Shown here: positions 43,203 through 51,329 of the stretch, piece by piece
How positions within the stretch are numbered: position 1 is the first letter of the stretch
Layout: each line of letters begins with the position of its first letter
DNA from: a bacterium
Lineage (GTDB): Bacteria > UBA8248
DNA: 64,000 nt
Reading direction: 5' to 3'
NCBI GenBank assembly: GCA_022828125.1
Contig: JAJEJD010000008.1
Location: forward strand, 1 to 64,000
Translations under genes and position numbers: made by a program
Notes under the pieces: model-generated
The model's database searches: none
Told to the model about the DNA's origin: nothing
The model's input: only the letters and a program-made list of their open reading frames with translations

Positions 43203-43919
43203 TTAATCCTTCTGCGACCCGAGGTAGGCCCGGTGAATGACCTCGTCTTCTGCGAGTTCACCGGGCGATCCCGAGAATGTGATTTCTCCGTTTTCGATGA
43301 GGTAGAACTTGTGGGCCACCGTCAGCGCCATGTGGGCGTTTTGCTCGACCAGGAAAATCGTGACGCCTTCCGCATTCAACTCGCGGATGATGTTGAAAAT
43401 CTCCCTGACGATCAGCGGCGCCAGCCCGATGGATGGCTCGTCCATGAGCAGAATCTTGGGGCGATTCATCAGGCCCCTGGCGATGGCCAGCATCTGCTGC
43501 TCGCCTCCCGACAGGGTGCCCGCAAGCTGACCCTTGCGTTCTTCCAGGCGAGGAAAGCGCCGGTACATGTCCGCGACATCGGCCGCGACCTCCGCCTCGG
43601 AAGCCCGCCGGGAGTAGGCGCCGGCATGGAGGTTCTCCTCGACGTTCATGTAGGGAAAGACAAGACGGTTCTCGGGCACCAGAGCGAGGCCTCTTGAGAC
43701 CACCTTGCTGGCCGGCAACCGCGTTATGTCGTCGCCGCTCAACACGACGGAGCCGGATTCGGGGGAAAGGATGCCTGCAATGGTGAACATGGTCGTCGTT
43801 TTGCCCGCGCCGTTGGGACCGAGCAGACACGTGATTTCGCCCTCGGCCGCATCGAGGCAGATGCCTCGCAGCGCCTGAACTTTTCCGTAGGAAGTGACGA
43901 GATCCCGAACGCTCAGCAT
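43203..43919 (-). CDS. HAAT ABC transporter ATP-binding protein, LivF type (cassette A)
   Basis: 238-aa ATPase with Walker A GPNGAGKTT, signature LSGGEQQMLAIARGL, Walker B ILLMDEPSIGLAP and switch LVEQNAHMAL. ATG 43919 lies 4 nt after the LivG stop; an upstream in-frame ATG at 44069 lies inside livG. Complete and apparently functional. Confidence 0.92.
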   Translation of the reverse strand: MLSVRDLVTSYGKVQALRGICLDAAEGEITCLLGPNGAGKTTTMFTIAGILSPESGSVVLSGDDITRLPASKVVSRGLALVPENRLVFPYMNVEENLHAGAYSRRASEAEVAADVADMYRRFPRLEERKGQLAGTLSGGEQQMLAIARGLMNRPKILLMDEPSIGLAPLIVREIFNIIRELNAEGVTIFLVEQNAHMALTVAHKFYLIENGEITFSGSPGELAEDEVIHRAYLGSQKD

Positions 43920-43923
43920 GTTC

Positions 43924-44700
43924 TCAATCGCCCGTATCGAGAGAGGGGGCATCCGAGTCGGACGTTCCCAGGTAAGCCTCCTGCACGGCCTTGTTCCGCT
44001 GCACGTCGCCTGGCGTCCCGGATGCAATCTTCTGCCCGAAATTGAGAACGGCGATTTGCTCCGCCACACCCATGACGAGTTCCATTACGTGCTCGACGAG
44101 CAGAATCGTTACGCCGGAATCACGGATACGCCGAATGCGCAGGCTCAGATCATGGATCTCCTGGCGGTTCATGCCGGCTGCAGGTTCGTCCAGCAACAAC
44201 AACTTCGGGCGGGCCGCCGCGGCGCGGGCAAACTCCAGTCGCCGTTGTTCCCCGAATGCGAGGTTGGATGCGAGTTCATCGCTTTTGTGTTCCAAATCGG
44301 CGAGTTCGAGCAGGGTGGCGATCTCCCGCCGGGTTTGGCGGGTAGCGCCGAACCAGCGTGACAGAAAGCCCTGCGTGGCGAGATCCTCGGGTGAGTTCTG
44401 CGCCACCCACAGGTTCTGCCATACGGTGAGATTCGGAAACAGGCGGATATTCTGAAACGTTCGGGCGATTCCCGCCCGCAGGCGTTGGTGCGGCGGCTTG
44501 CCGTTCATCAGTTCCTCGTGGAATCGAACCGTACCGGCCGTTTCCTGATACACACCGCAGATCAGGTTGATGGTCGTGCTCTTGCCCGAGCCATTGGGGC
44601 CGATCAACCCGAAGATCTCGCCCTCTTGAACAGTGATGTCCAGCTCATCGACGGCCTTGACTCCACCGAAGTGTTTCGACAGTCCGCGCAGCTCAAGCAT
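43924..44700 (-). CDS. HAAT ABC transporter ATP-binding protein, LivG type (cassette A)
   Basis: 258-aa ATPase with Walker A GPNGSGKST, ARTFQNIRLFP, signature NLAFGEQRRLEFARAA (Gly present), Walker B LLLLDEPAAGMNRQE and switch His in LVEHVMELV. ATG 44700 overlaps the LivM gene by 8 nt. In contrast to cassette B, the signature is normal. Confidence 0.92.
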   Translation of the reverse strand: MLELRGLSKHFGGVKAVDELDITVQEGEIFGLIGPNGSGKSTTINLICGVYQETAGTVRFHEELMNGKPPHQRLRAGIARTFQNIRLFPNLTVWQNLWVAQNSPEDLATQGFLSRWFGATRQTRREIATLLELADLEHKSDELASNLAFGEQRRLEFARAAAARPKLLLLDEPAAGMNRQEIHDLSLRIRRIRDSGVTILLVEHVMELVMGVAEQIAVLNFGQKIASGTPGDVQRNKAVQEAYLGTSDSDAPSLDTGD

Positions 44701-45607
44701 CGGACTTCTCCTGCGCACCGAGACCGACCGCACGTTTCAGGATCTGGGCGGTGCGCGCATCGAACAGGCCGGAAGGCTTCAGGTTCATCGCCATGATGAT
44801 CAGCAACCCGAACACGATGTTGCGCCAATCCCCCATGAATCGAAGCCCTTCCACGAGCACGCCCTGGATGAAGACGACCGCCACCAGGGTTCCGAACACG
44901 CTCGAGAGGCCGCCGAGGATCGGATAGGAGACCGCGAAGGTCGCCAGCAGCACGGTAAAGGTGAGGTGATCGACGTAGGTCGCCGTGTGCGCGTAGAGGG
45001 CTCCGCCGATGCCGGCGATGAAGCCGCCGGCGGTCATCGCCGTCACCTTCACCGCGGTGAGGTTGACGCCGACGCTTTGCGTCGCGAGTTCATCTTCGCC
45101 GACCGCTCGCAACACCGCGCCGGCGCGCGAACGGTCCATCCACCACAGCGCAGCCATCACCAGGATGACGAACGTCCAGACGAAGGCCGTGATCTCCCAC
45201 GGCGACCATCCGTTCGCCACGAAATACCGGATCTCGCGGAAGCCGTTGGTGCTGTCCGGTCCGACTACGATGTCTCCGCGCGGCACGCGCCAGCTCAGGT
45301 TAAAAAAGAACAGACGAACGAACTCGCCGAACGCGATGGTCGCGACCACCAGCATCAGACCCTTTACCCTCAGGGCGGGAAAACCGACGATGAACGCGAA
45401 GAACGCGGCGATGACCGCGCCCGCGAGCAATGCCGGAAGAATCGGTACTTCGAAAATCACGGTGAGAATGCCTGCGGAGTAGGCTCCGATCGCAAAGAAG
45501 CCGGCCTGTCCCAATGAGAGCTGCCCGGTCAGCATCAGGACATACGCGGACAAGCCGAGAAGAGTGTGGATCCCGATGAGTTGGGCGAGGCCAAGGTAGT
45601 ACGACAT
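44693..45607 (-). CDS. HAAT ABC transporter permease, LivM type (cassette A)
   Basis: 304-aa membrane protein with LivM blocks MLTGQLSLGQAGFFAIGAYS and LATFAVSYPILGGLSSVFGT. It starts 6 nt after the LivH stop. Pairs with the LivH-type protein to form the channel for cassette A. Confidence 0.92.
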   Translation of the reverse strand: MSYYLGLAQLIGIHTLLGLSAYVLMLTGQLSLGQAGFFAIGAYSAGILTVIFEVPILPALLAGAVIAAFFAFIVGFPALRVKGLMLVVATIAFGEFVRLFFFNLSWRVPRGDIVVGPDSTNGFREIRYFVANGWSPWEITAFVWTFVILVMAALWWMDRSRAGAVLRAVGEDELATQSVGVNLTAVKVTAMTAGGFIAGIGGALYAHTATYVDHLTFTVLLATFAVSYPILGGLSSVFGTLVAVVFIQGVLVEGLRFMGDWRNIVFGLLIIMAMNLKPSGLFDARTAQILKRAVGLGAQEKSDA

Positions 45608-45613
45608 CGGCGG

Positions 45614-46510
45614 CTAGTCCCGGTCTATCGCTGAGCCGAAGAGGCCGTCGGGTCTGAAAATCAGGAAAACGAACAGCAGCAGAAGCACGTACATATCGCG
45701 TTCGTTGACGCCCCGGAAGTACAGGAACCCATTTTCCAGCCCGCCGACCAGCAACCCGGCCGCAATGGCTCCGGGAATCGATCCGAGGCCTCCGATCACC
45801 GAGACGATCAGGCCTTTGACTGTGAGCGGCACGGTGATCAGCGGCGACAGCACGCCGACCGCGGACGCCGTCATCGAACCAGCGATACCGCCGAGCAAGC
45901 CCGCGAGCACGAAAGTGATGGCGTTGGTCCGATGGACGTCGATGCCGCAGAGCTGAGCCGCCACGTCCTGTTGAGAGACTGCTCGCGTCGCCAGACCCAG
46001 CCGGGTTCGGTAGAGCACGTAGAGCAGTCCGATTGTGCTGACGATGTTCACCGCCAACACGAACAACAAATCGCCGCGCACCCCGTAAGGGCCCATTTCG
46101 AACATCACGTCGTCGAACAGTGCCGGAAAAGTAAGCGGTGAACCATCGGTCGTATGCACGACGATCTCGTCGATGAAGAACAGCGCCCCGATGGAAGCCA
46201 TCAAGGCGGCAAGGTGGTTGTTGATTGGTATGAACCTGAAGCAGGTGATATACACGGCGCCGCCGATCAGCCCCGATGCGAGCGCGGAGATCAGGAACAC
46301 TACCGGGGCCGGGGCGTTGATGAAGGTGAACGCGGCCAGGCCTACGTACGCCCCGGCCAGAGCCGCCGCAGCGTAGGTCATGTTGAGTTTTCGCATGGCG
46401 CCGAAAATCAAGGAAAAGCCGATACCGATCAGCGCATAGGTCGTGCCGAAGAACAGGCCGTCGCCGATGGTCTGGGTGATCTCTACGAACTCGAGCAAAA
46501 AATCACTCAT
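45614..46510 (-). CDS. HAAT ABC transporter permease, LivH type (cassette A)
   Basis: 298-aa membrane protein: TTYALIGIGFSLIFGAMRKLNMTYAAAAL near the N-terminus and VIGGLGSIPGAIAAGLLVG near the C-terminus. First permease gene after the binding-protein gene, 222 nt downstream of it; that gap carries a 17-bp perfect hairpin and no gene. Confidence 0.92.
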   Translation of the reverse strand: MSDFLLEFVEITQTIGDGLFFGTTYALIGIGFSLIFGAMRKLNMTYAAAALAGAYVGLAAFTFINAPAPVVFLISALASGLIGGAVYITCFRFIPINNHLAALMASIGALFFIDEIVVHTTDGSPLTFPALFDDVMFEMGPYGVRGDLLFVLAVNIVSTIGLLYVLYRTRLGLATRAVSQQDVAAQLCGIDVHRTNAITFVLAGLLGGIAGSMTASAVGVLSPLITVPLTVKGLIVSVIGGLGSIPGAIAAGLLVGGLENGFLYFRGVNERDMYVLLLLFVFLIFRPDGLFGSAIDRD

Positions 46511-46640
46511 GGTCTGATCTCATTTGTACCCTCAGCGACCAGGGACAATCAGCGTCGCGCGAGACTAATACCGGATACGTGATCGGACCTTCCTAATCAT
46601 GCTTTCTCGCACTTTCCTGGGAAAGACGCCAGTCCCGGCC

Positions 46641-46691
46641 CGGCGACATGGTGAACAACATCTACTCGAACTCCTGTTCACCATGTCGCCG
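46641..46691 (-). terminator. 17-bp perfect hairpin between binding protein and permease genes
   Basis: Arms 46641-46657 (CGGCGACATGGTGAACA) and 46675-46691 are exact inverted copies with a 17-nt loop. In the minus-strand transcript it follows the binding-protein stop by 41 nt. No T-tract, so mRNA protection or attenuation is more likely than full termination. Confidence 0.7.
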
Positions 46692-46732
46692 CATCAAGGA
46701 TCCACCAGTCGCGATCCTGGTCGGAGACTGCG

Positions 46733-48010
46733 TTAGCGTGGATCGTGGACGACTTTCCACGCACCCTTTTGGGCTTGCACGAAGACGTAGGGTTTGATGG
46801 ATTCGCCCTCGTTCTGGACCCGACCGATCTCGCCCATCAGCCCATTGACCTTGACCAGGGCTTCGAGGCCGTCGCGGACCTTGCGCCTGTCGGCCTTCAG
46901 TGTCTCGGGCTTGGCCATGACGCCGGTCGCCTCGACCACCTGCTTGATGATGTGCGCGTTCTCCCAGGCGGCCGCGCTGTGCAGATCGGCGGCCCCGCCA
47001 TTGGCTTCGGCGGCGGCGGCGACCTTCGCGGCGGCCTTCGTGATCGGAGCGAAGCCGGTCGGGATGTAGATGCCCTCCGCGGCGGCGGAGCAACCCTTGA
47101 GGGTTTCCGCGCTAGACGAACTGGTGAGTCCCACGAGCACCTTCGGCTTGATTCGCTGGCGTCTCATTTCCTTGAGCATGCCGCAGGTGGTGAAGGGGTG
47201 CGAGGAGATGATCATCATGTCGGCGCCCGATCTCTTGAAGGCGCGGGCCTGGACCGAGAAGTTCGTATCGGCGAGCAGCCAGTTGGACGATTTCGAGACT
47301 TTGAGCACGTTCTTCATGCCCGCTATAATCTTGCCGCTCACCCCTTCGATGCCGCCGCCGACCCACTCGAAGCCGTATTTCTTGGCCTTTTGGACAATGA
47401 CGGCGGCGAAGGTGATCCTGGAGTGGGCCTGGTCGGTCTCGGTTCCGCCGTAGATCGTCTTGACGTCGGGATACTTGGAACGCAGCCATTTGAACAACGC
47501 GTCATACATGGTGATCTCGTTGGGCACGTTGCGGAACGTCCATTGGGACTTTTTGGCAAGACCGGGACGAATCGCGGTGTCGGTGAGAATGGGAAACTGA
47601 AGCCCGCTGTCGGACTTGTCGTCCACCTTTTTCTGGAAGATTCCGTACATGGCCGCCGCGGCGCCGGAGCACGTCGGACCGATGCCGGCCAAAGCTGCGG
47701 TTTGCGATTCGACCTTGCGCGCAATCGAGATGGCCTGATCGGCGTTGCAGGCGGAGTCGTAATAGGTGAATTCCATCTTGGCCATGGTGCCGTCGCCCAG
47801 TTTCACGCCGCCCGAATCGTTGATGGCCTTTATCGCTCCTTTGAGCACAGCCTCGGAGTTGACGCCGAAAGAGCGCAACGGTCCGGATTTCGCGCCCCAA
47901 GCTGCGATCTTGACGGTGCGCTCGGCCGCGACCACCGGATGCGCGAACGCGAGAAGTGCGGTTGCGACGATACCGGCCAAGGCCGCCGCCGTGAGTTTTG
48001 TTGTAGACAT
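46733..48010 (-). CDS. HAAT-family ABC substrate-binding protein (LivK-like), sole binding protein for two permease cassettes
   Basis: 425-aa periplasmic protein with a Sec signal peptide to about residue 30 (ALLAFAHPVVAA) and a type I binding fold starting ERTVKIAAWGAKSGPL. Several Cys (SACNAD, PTCSGA, TTCGML, KGCSA) could form structural disulfides. ATG 48010 follows GGGAGGG; an in-frame ATG at 48091 gives no signal at the N-terminus. It heads the nine-gene operon and is the only binding protein for two LivHMGF sets. Ligand unknown. Confidence 0.92.
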   Translation of the reverse strand: MSTTKLTAAALAGIVATALLAFAHPVVAAERTVKIAAWGAKSGPLRSFGVNSEAVLKGAIKAINDSGGVKLGDGTMAKMEFTYYDSACNADQAISIARKVESQTAALAGIGPTCSGAAAAMYGIFQKKVDDKSDSGLQFPILTDTAIRPGLAKKSQWTFRNVPNEITMYDALFKWLRSKYPDVKTIYGGTETDQAHSRITFAAVIVQKAKKYGFEWVGGGIEGVSGKIIAGMKNVLKVSKSSNWLLADTNFSVQARAFKRSGADMMIISSHPFTTCGMLKEMRRQRIKPKVLVGLTSSSSAETLKGCSAAAEGIYIPTGFAPITKAAAKVAAAAEANGGAADLHSAAAWENAHIIKQVVEATGVMAKPETLKADRRKVRDGLEALVKVNGLMGEIGRVQNEGESIKPYVFVQAQKGAWKVVHDPR

Positions 48011-48388
48011 TTTGAGCCCTCCCGTTTGAGTTCCGTCTTCGTGTTTGGATTCCTTCCCGGAGTTGATCGCTGCAAGTCCCGTGCTCGGCATGGAAACGCC
48101 TGTTGTCGTCAGCGCCCGTGGCCGCCGAACCCCTCCCTACTCATATCTCATTATATCGTAATCCAACTATAATATGTATAAAGAATTTCATGTTAAATTC
48201 GTGTTTTCGCCTCTCAGGTATTGCATTTTCATCTTGCGTTTCACTCGTGGAGTGAGGCCTGGAAGCCGCGGGACGAACCGGGAAACCACTTCAAATCGCA
48301 CCGAGGGAATATTAAGCTGCTGTAGGCCGGACTTTGGAGAACAATCCGGCACGGGGCGCCGGAACGCGTGGGAGTCGGGACTGATTGC
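48011..48388 (-). promoter_or_regulatory. Upstream region of the nine-gene HAAT operon, AT-rich with a TATAAT box
   Basis: 378-bp gene-free stretch. On the minus strand a perfect TATAAT lies at 48155-48150, about 140 nt before the ATG, within an AT-rich stretch (48140-48230). No good -35 hexamer is found at 16-18 nt, so an activator-dependent or non-sigma70 promoter is possible. The other part (48230-48388) shows nothing recognisable. Confidence 0.4.
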
Positions 48389-48844
48389 CTAGGAAACGCT
48401 CATCTTCCGCCCGCTCTCGTACCACTCGGGCCCCGGCTGTTCGGGTGGATCGTCGTAGCGCTTGATCTCGAGTTCCACGTTGTCGGGATCGTAGAAATAG
48501 GTGGCGTAGCCCACGCCGTAGGCGCCCAGGTTCTTCTCCTCGCCCCGGTGGGGCTCCCTGCCGCTCGCACGCAGGCGCTCGATCACCTTGTTGTATTCGA
48601 CCTCATCCATGCAAAACGCCATATGGTCCATCCCGCCCTTCACCTCGACGTTGTCGGACACGAAATCATCGGCGTGAAAGAGAACAAGAATGTCCTCCCC
48701 CACGCGGAAGACGACCTGGTCGATCTCGCCACCGTGGATGAGGCGGCGGCCGACGGGCTTGAAGCCCATCACGTCGCGGTAGAACGCGATGGACTTTTCG
48801 AGATTCGTGACGCGCAGGGCGACGTGTTCGATCATTCGCTTCAT
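48389..48844 (-). CDS. VOC-family (glyoxalase/dioxygenase-like) protein
   Basis: 151-aa single VOC domain: IEHVALRVTNLEKSIAFYRDVMGF at the start, GGMDHMAFCMDEVEY in the middle and TYFYDPDNVELEIKRYD at the end. Candidate metal ligands His in IEHVA, His in MDHMA and Glu in VELEIK are all present, as in glyoxalase I or extradiol enzymes. AAGGAGG precedes ATG 48844. It lies 28 nt after the 2Fe-2S gene, so the two may share a transcript. Confidence 0.88.
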   Translation of the reverse strand: MKRMIEHVALRVTNLEKSIAFYRDVMGFKPVGRRLIHGGEIDQVVFRVGEDILVLFHADDFVSDNVEVKGGMDHMAFCMDEVEYNKVIERLRASGREPHRGEEKNLGAYGVGYATYFYDPDNVELEIKRYDDPPEQPGPEWYESGRKMSVS

Positions 48845-48872
48845 GGCGGCCTCCTTTTAGGGGAGGAGGAAA

Positions 48873-49394
48873 CTAGTCGTCGTAGGCCTTCACCGTGGGA
48901 ACCGTGATGGGGGATTCGGGTTCGGTCCTGCCCTCGGCCACGGCGCGAATCGCGGAGATGATCTGGCGATATCCCGTGCAGCGGCAGAGGTTTCCGGTGA
49001 GCCAGTGCTGGATCTCCTCCTCGGAGGGGTCGGGATTCTCCTCGAGCAGTTTCTTGGCCGAGACGATCATCCCCGGCGTGCAATAGCCGCACTGCGTGGC
49101 GCCGTAGGAGGCGAAGGCGGCTTGCAGGGGATGCAGGTCTTCGAGGCCGCCGAGGCCTTCGATGGTCTCGACGTTCGCGCCGTCGGCGCGCACCGCCAGG
49201 ACGAGACACGAACTGATGAGTTCACCGTCCATGATGATCGAGCAGGAGCCGCACGCCCCCTGATCGCAGGCGCGCTTGGTGCCCATCATCCCTAAGTCCT
49301 CGCGGATGAGGTCCACCAGATAGCGGTTCACGGGAACCATCACCTCGACGGGCTCTCCGTTGAGAACGAAAGATATCATCCTTTTTTCAGACAT
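48873..49394 (-). CDS. CoxS/XdhC-type (2Fe-2S)-binding subunit of a molybdenum hydroxylase
   Basis: 173-aa small subunit with the plant-ferredoxin-like cluster (C43, C48, C51, C63; CDQGACGSC) and the helical [2Fe-2S] domain (C102, C105, C137, C139; GYCTPGM and CRCTGY). Such subunits carry electrons from a Mo-cofactor subunit (CoxL) to FAD (CoxM) in CO dehydrogenase/xanthine oxidase-type enzymes. Neither CoxL nor CoxM lies nearby. ATG 49394 is chosen at MSEKRM. Partners are elsewhere or the gene is a remnant. Confidence 0.92.
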   Translation of the reverse strand: MSEKRMISFVLNGEPVEVMVPVNRYLVDLIREDLGMMGTKRACDQGACGSCSIIMDGELISSCLVLAVRADGANVETIEGLGGLEDLHPLQAAFASYGATQCGYCTPGMIVSAKKLLEENPDPSEEEIQHWLTGNLCRCTGYRQIISAIRAVAEGRTEPESPITVPTVKAYDD

Positions 49395-49478
49395 TTCGAA
49401 CCCCCACATTTTGCGGCCATGCGCTGTCTTGAAGTGGCATCACTATACCACGTTTCGGCCCGACGTGCACGGAAACCC

Positions 49479-50492
49479 TCAAATCTTCCGGAGCGCCGGA
49501 ATGAGTTCGTCCGAGATCATCCGCATGCTGTGAAGCGCCGTGGAAAGCGGCATCCCCGCCCAGTGCGTGCGGATGACGAGGTGGTTCATCCCCACTTCCT
49601 CCCAGTAGGGGCGAAGCTGCTCGTAGCACTCCTCGGGCGAGCCGAGGACGAAGCGATCCTTGAGCAGATCGTCGAATTCCTGATCGAAGCTCTCATCCTC
49701 GGGCATGGCGTCGTCCTGACCCCACTTGGCGTAATCCCGGTATTTGCCGAAGAGATATGGCCCCGCCATCTCGAGGGCGCTCTTCCTGTCGTGGCTGCAG
49801 AAGACCTCCTTGATGCAGGGAAATTCCGCCGGGAACGGCTTGCCGCAGCGGTCGAGTTCCGCGCGGTAGAGCGTCATCTGCCGTTTGATGGTCGCCGTGG
49901 TGGAGTGGGGGTTGATGAACCAGTTGTCGCCGATGCGCGCGGCGCGCTCGATGGCTTTATCGTTATTCGCCGCCACCCATATCGGCGGATAGGGCTTCTG
50001 CACGGGGCGGATGTTCATGCGCGCGCCGTCGAGCTTGCAGACCTCATCCTCCCAGGTGACCTCCTCCTCCGTCCAGAGGCGCTTCACGAGTTCCAGGCAC
50101 TCCTCGAAGCGGCGCACGCGCTGCCCCCTGGGAACGCGGAAGGCGTCGAACTCCGCCTCGCGGTAGCCCAGCCCGATGCCGAACACGAAGTTCCCCCGGC
50201 AGAGGACGTCCATCGTCGCCACCGTCTCGGCCACGTAGACCGGGTTGTGCAGGTTGATGAGCAGGATGCCGAGACCGAGCGTCATCTCGCCCGCCTCGGC
50301 CTGAAGCCGCGCGAGGAAGGGCACGATCTGGAGCTGCTTGTTGTTGCCCTCGTTCAGGTAGTGCTGCCCGGTGAAGAGCGAGTCCCAGCCCTTGTCGCGT
50401 GCTAAGCGCACCATGGCGTACTGCTCGTCCAGGGCGCTGACCATGTCGGTTTCGAGGTATTGCTGGTTGGTGATGAAGAGCCCTACTTTCAT
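49479..50492 (-). CDS. LLM-class flavin-dependent oxidoreductase (luciferase-like monooxygenase family)
   Basis: 337-aa TIM-barrel protein beginning MKVGLFITNQQYLETD. It carries WDSLFTGQHYLNEG (beta-strand 2 region), LGLGILLINLHNPVYVAE, GNFVFGIGLGYREAEFDAF and PPIWVAANNDKAIERAARIGD, all typical of bacterial luciferase-like/F420 or FMN enzymes. ATG 50492 is chosen; upstream codons to 50546 show no similarity. Cofactor (FMN or F420) and substrate cannot be decided. Confidence 0.92.
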   Translation of the reverse strand: MKVGLFITNQQYLETDMVSALDEQYAMVRLARDKGWDSLFTGQHYLNEGNNKQLQIVPFLARLQAEAGEMTLGLGILLINLHNPVYVAETVATMDVLCRGNFVFGIGLGYREAEFDAFRVPRGQRVRRFEECLELVKRLWTEEEVTWEDEVCKLDGARMNIRPVQKPYPPIWVAANNDKAIERAARIGDNWFINPHSTTATIKRQMTLYRAELDRCGKPFPAEFPCIKEVFCSHDRKSALEMAGPYLFGKYRDYAKWGQDDAMPEDESFDQEFDDLLKDRFVLGSPEECYEQLRPYWEEVGMNHLVIRTHWAGMPLSTALHSMRMISDELIPALRKI

Positions 50493-50589
50493 GTCGCGTT
50501 CCCTATCTGGAGGTGAATGGTTGGGGGCCACCATACCCCAAGGCACGGGACGCCGCTATGCTAGCCGGGCTTTCGGGCGTGATGCGGTG

Positions 50590-50950
50590 CGGGAGGAAAC
50601 GCGGGGAGTTGCGGGCAAATGCGCGGCAACCAGAAAACTTTTTTTGCCGCTGAATCTGAGTGAGATACGCTAAGATTTATATGGTAACTCTTTTGATTAC
50701 AATCAATTAAAAGAGATAAATTTTTCAGGAATTTATCGAAAAACCCCGTGAATTTATAGATATTTACGGGAAATATAATTATTTTCATTTCCATCGCCAT
50801 CCTTGCATCCCTGAACATGATTTCTCTCCCCGAAACGATTCCCGCCGCATCCTGATGACGGCGCGTGGGCGGCGATTACCGCTTTCCTTCGCCGCGCGCA
50901 CGATACCGGAATCCGCGATGTCAGAGAGGACGGCAATTGCGGGGAAATGC
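50590..50950 (-). repeat. AT-rich ~360-bp dispersed repeat, copy 2 (inverted relative to 39050)
   Basis: Reverse complement aligns with 39050-39413 across the whole element, with substitutions but almost no indels. It includes GTTCAGGGAT, AAATGAAAATAAT, TTCACGGGGTTTTTCG and the end CGCATTTGCCCGCAACT. In both copies the central frame from ATG (50818 here) stays open for about 75 codons. Gap 50493-51329 holds this element and the next repeat, and no gene. Confidence 0.8.
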
Positions 50951-50967
50951 GGGGTCAGACCAGATTG

Positions 50968-51172
50968 GAGAGGAGAATCACTCCCCCCTTGAGGGTCTGG
51001 CTTCCCGAGGGGAAAGCCAGACGGTGAGGTAAGGGCGTAAGCCCGCAAGCGAACCGGTGGGGGGTATAATTCGGACTGGCAATAAAACGCATTTCACCCC
51101 CCACCGATTCAGCCTTCGCAAAAAACGCTCGACTTCATCGACTCCCCCTCAAGGGGGGAGTGAATTTTACCA
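50968..51172. repeat. MITE-like element related to 36300-36572
   Basis: Bounded by AATCACTCCCCCCTTGAGGG and its inverse ending AGTGAATTT. The interior has AGGGCGTAAGCCCGCAAGCG, GGTGGGG...ATAAAACGCATTTCACCCCCCACC and TCAGCCTTCGCA, nearly as in the 36300 copy. No coding capacity. Confidence 0.75.
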
Positions 51173-51195
51173 TCGACAGAGGGGAAGAGACTTTC

Positions 51196-51223
51196 GTAGG
51201 GGCGGCTCGCGAGCCGCCCCTAC
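51196..51223. repeat. 28-bp perfect palindrome
   Basis: GTAGGGGCGGCTCG and its exact inverse CGAGCCGCCCCTAC abut to form a perfect palindrome. Related arms recur at 38850-38880, 52436, 52482 and 52775-52798. Its role is unknown. Confidence 0.7.
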
Positions 51224-51329
51224 AGGTCAGGAAAGACCCGCGAGCCGACCGGGCGGACACTTTCGAGCTTCTCTTCCTCAGGAAGCTCGACACCCCTACA
51301 CACCCTCACACCTCTCTCTGCCCTCTCCC

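Noticed and set aside
41205-43697. 830-codon open frame on the plus strand
   Set aside because: It is antisense to the LivG, LivM and LivH genes and is rich in His, Arg, Gln and Asp, typical of a shadow in high-GC DNA. The minus-strand products match well-known families.
48174-48392. 72-codon plus-strand frame upstream of the nine-gene HAAT operon
   Set aside because: No ribosome site, no domain, and it covers the probable promoter region of the operon.
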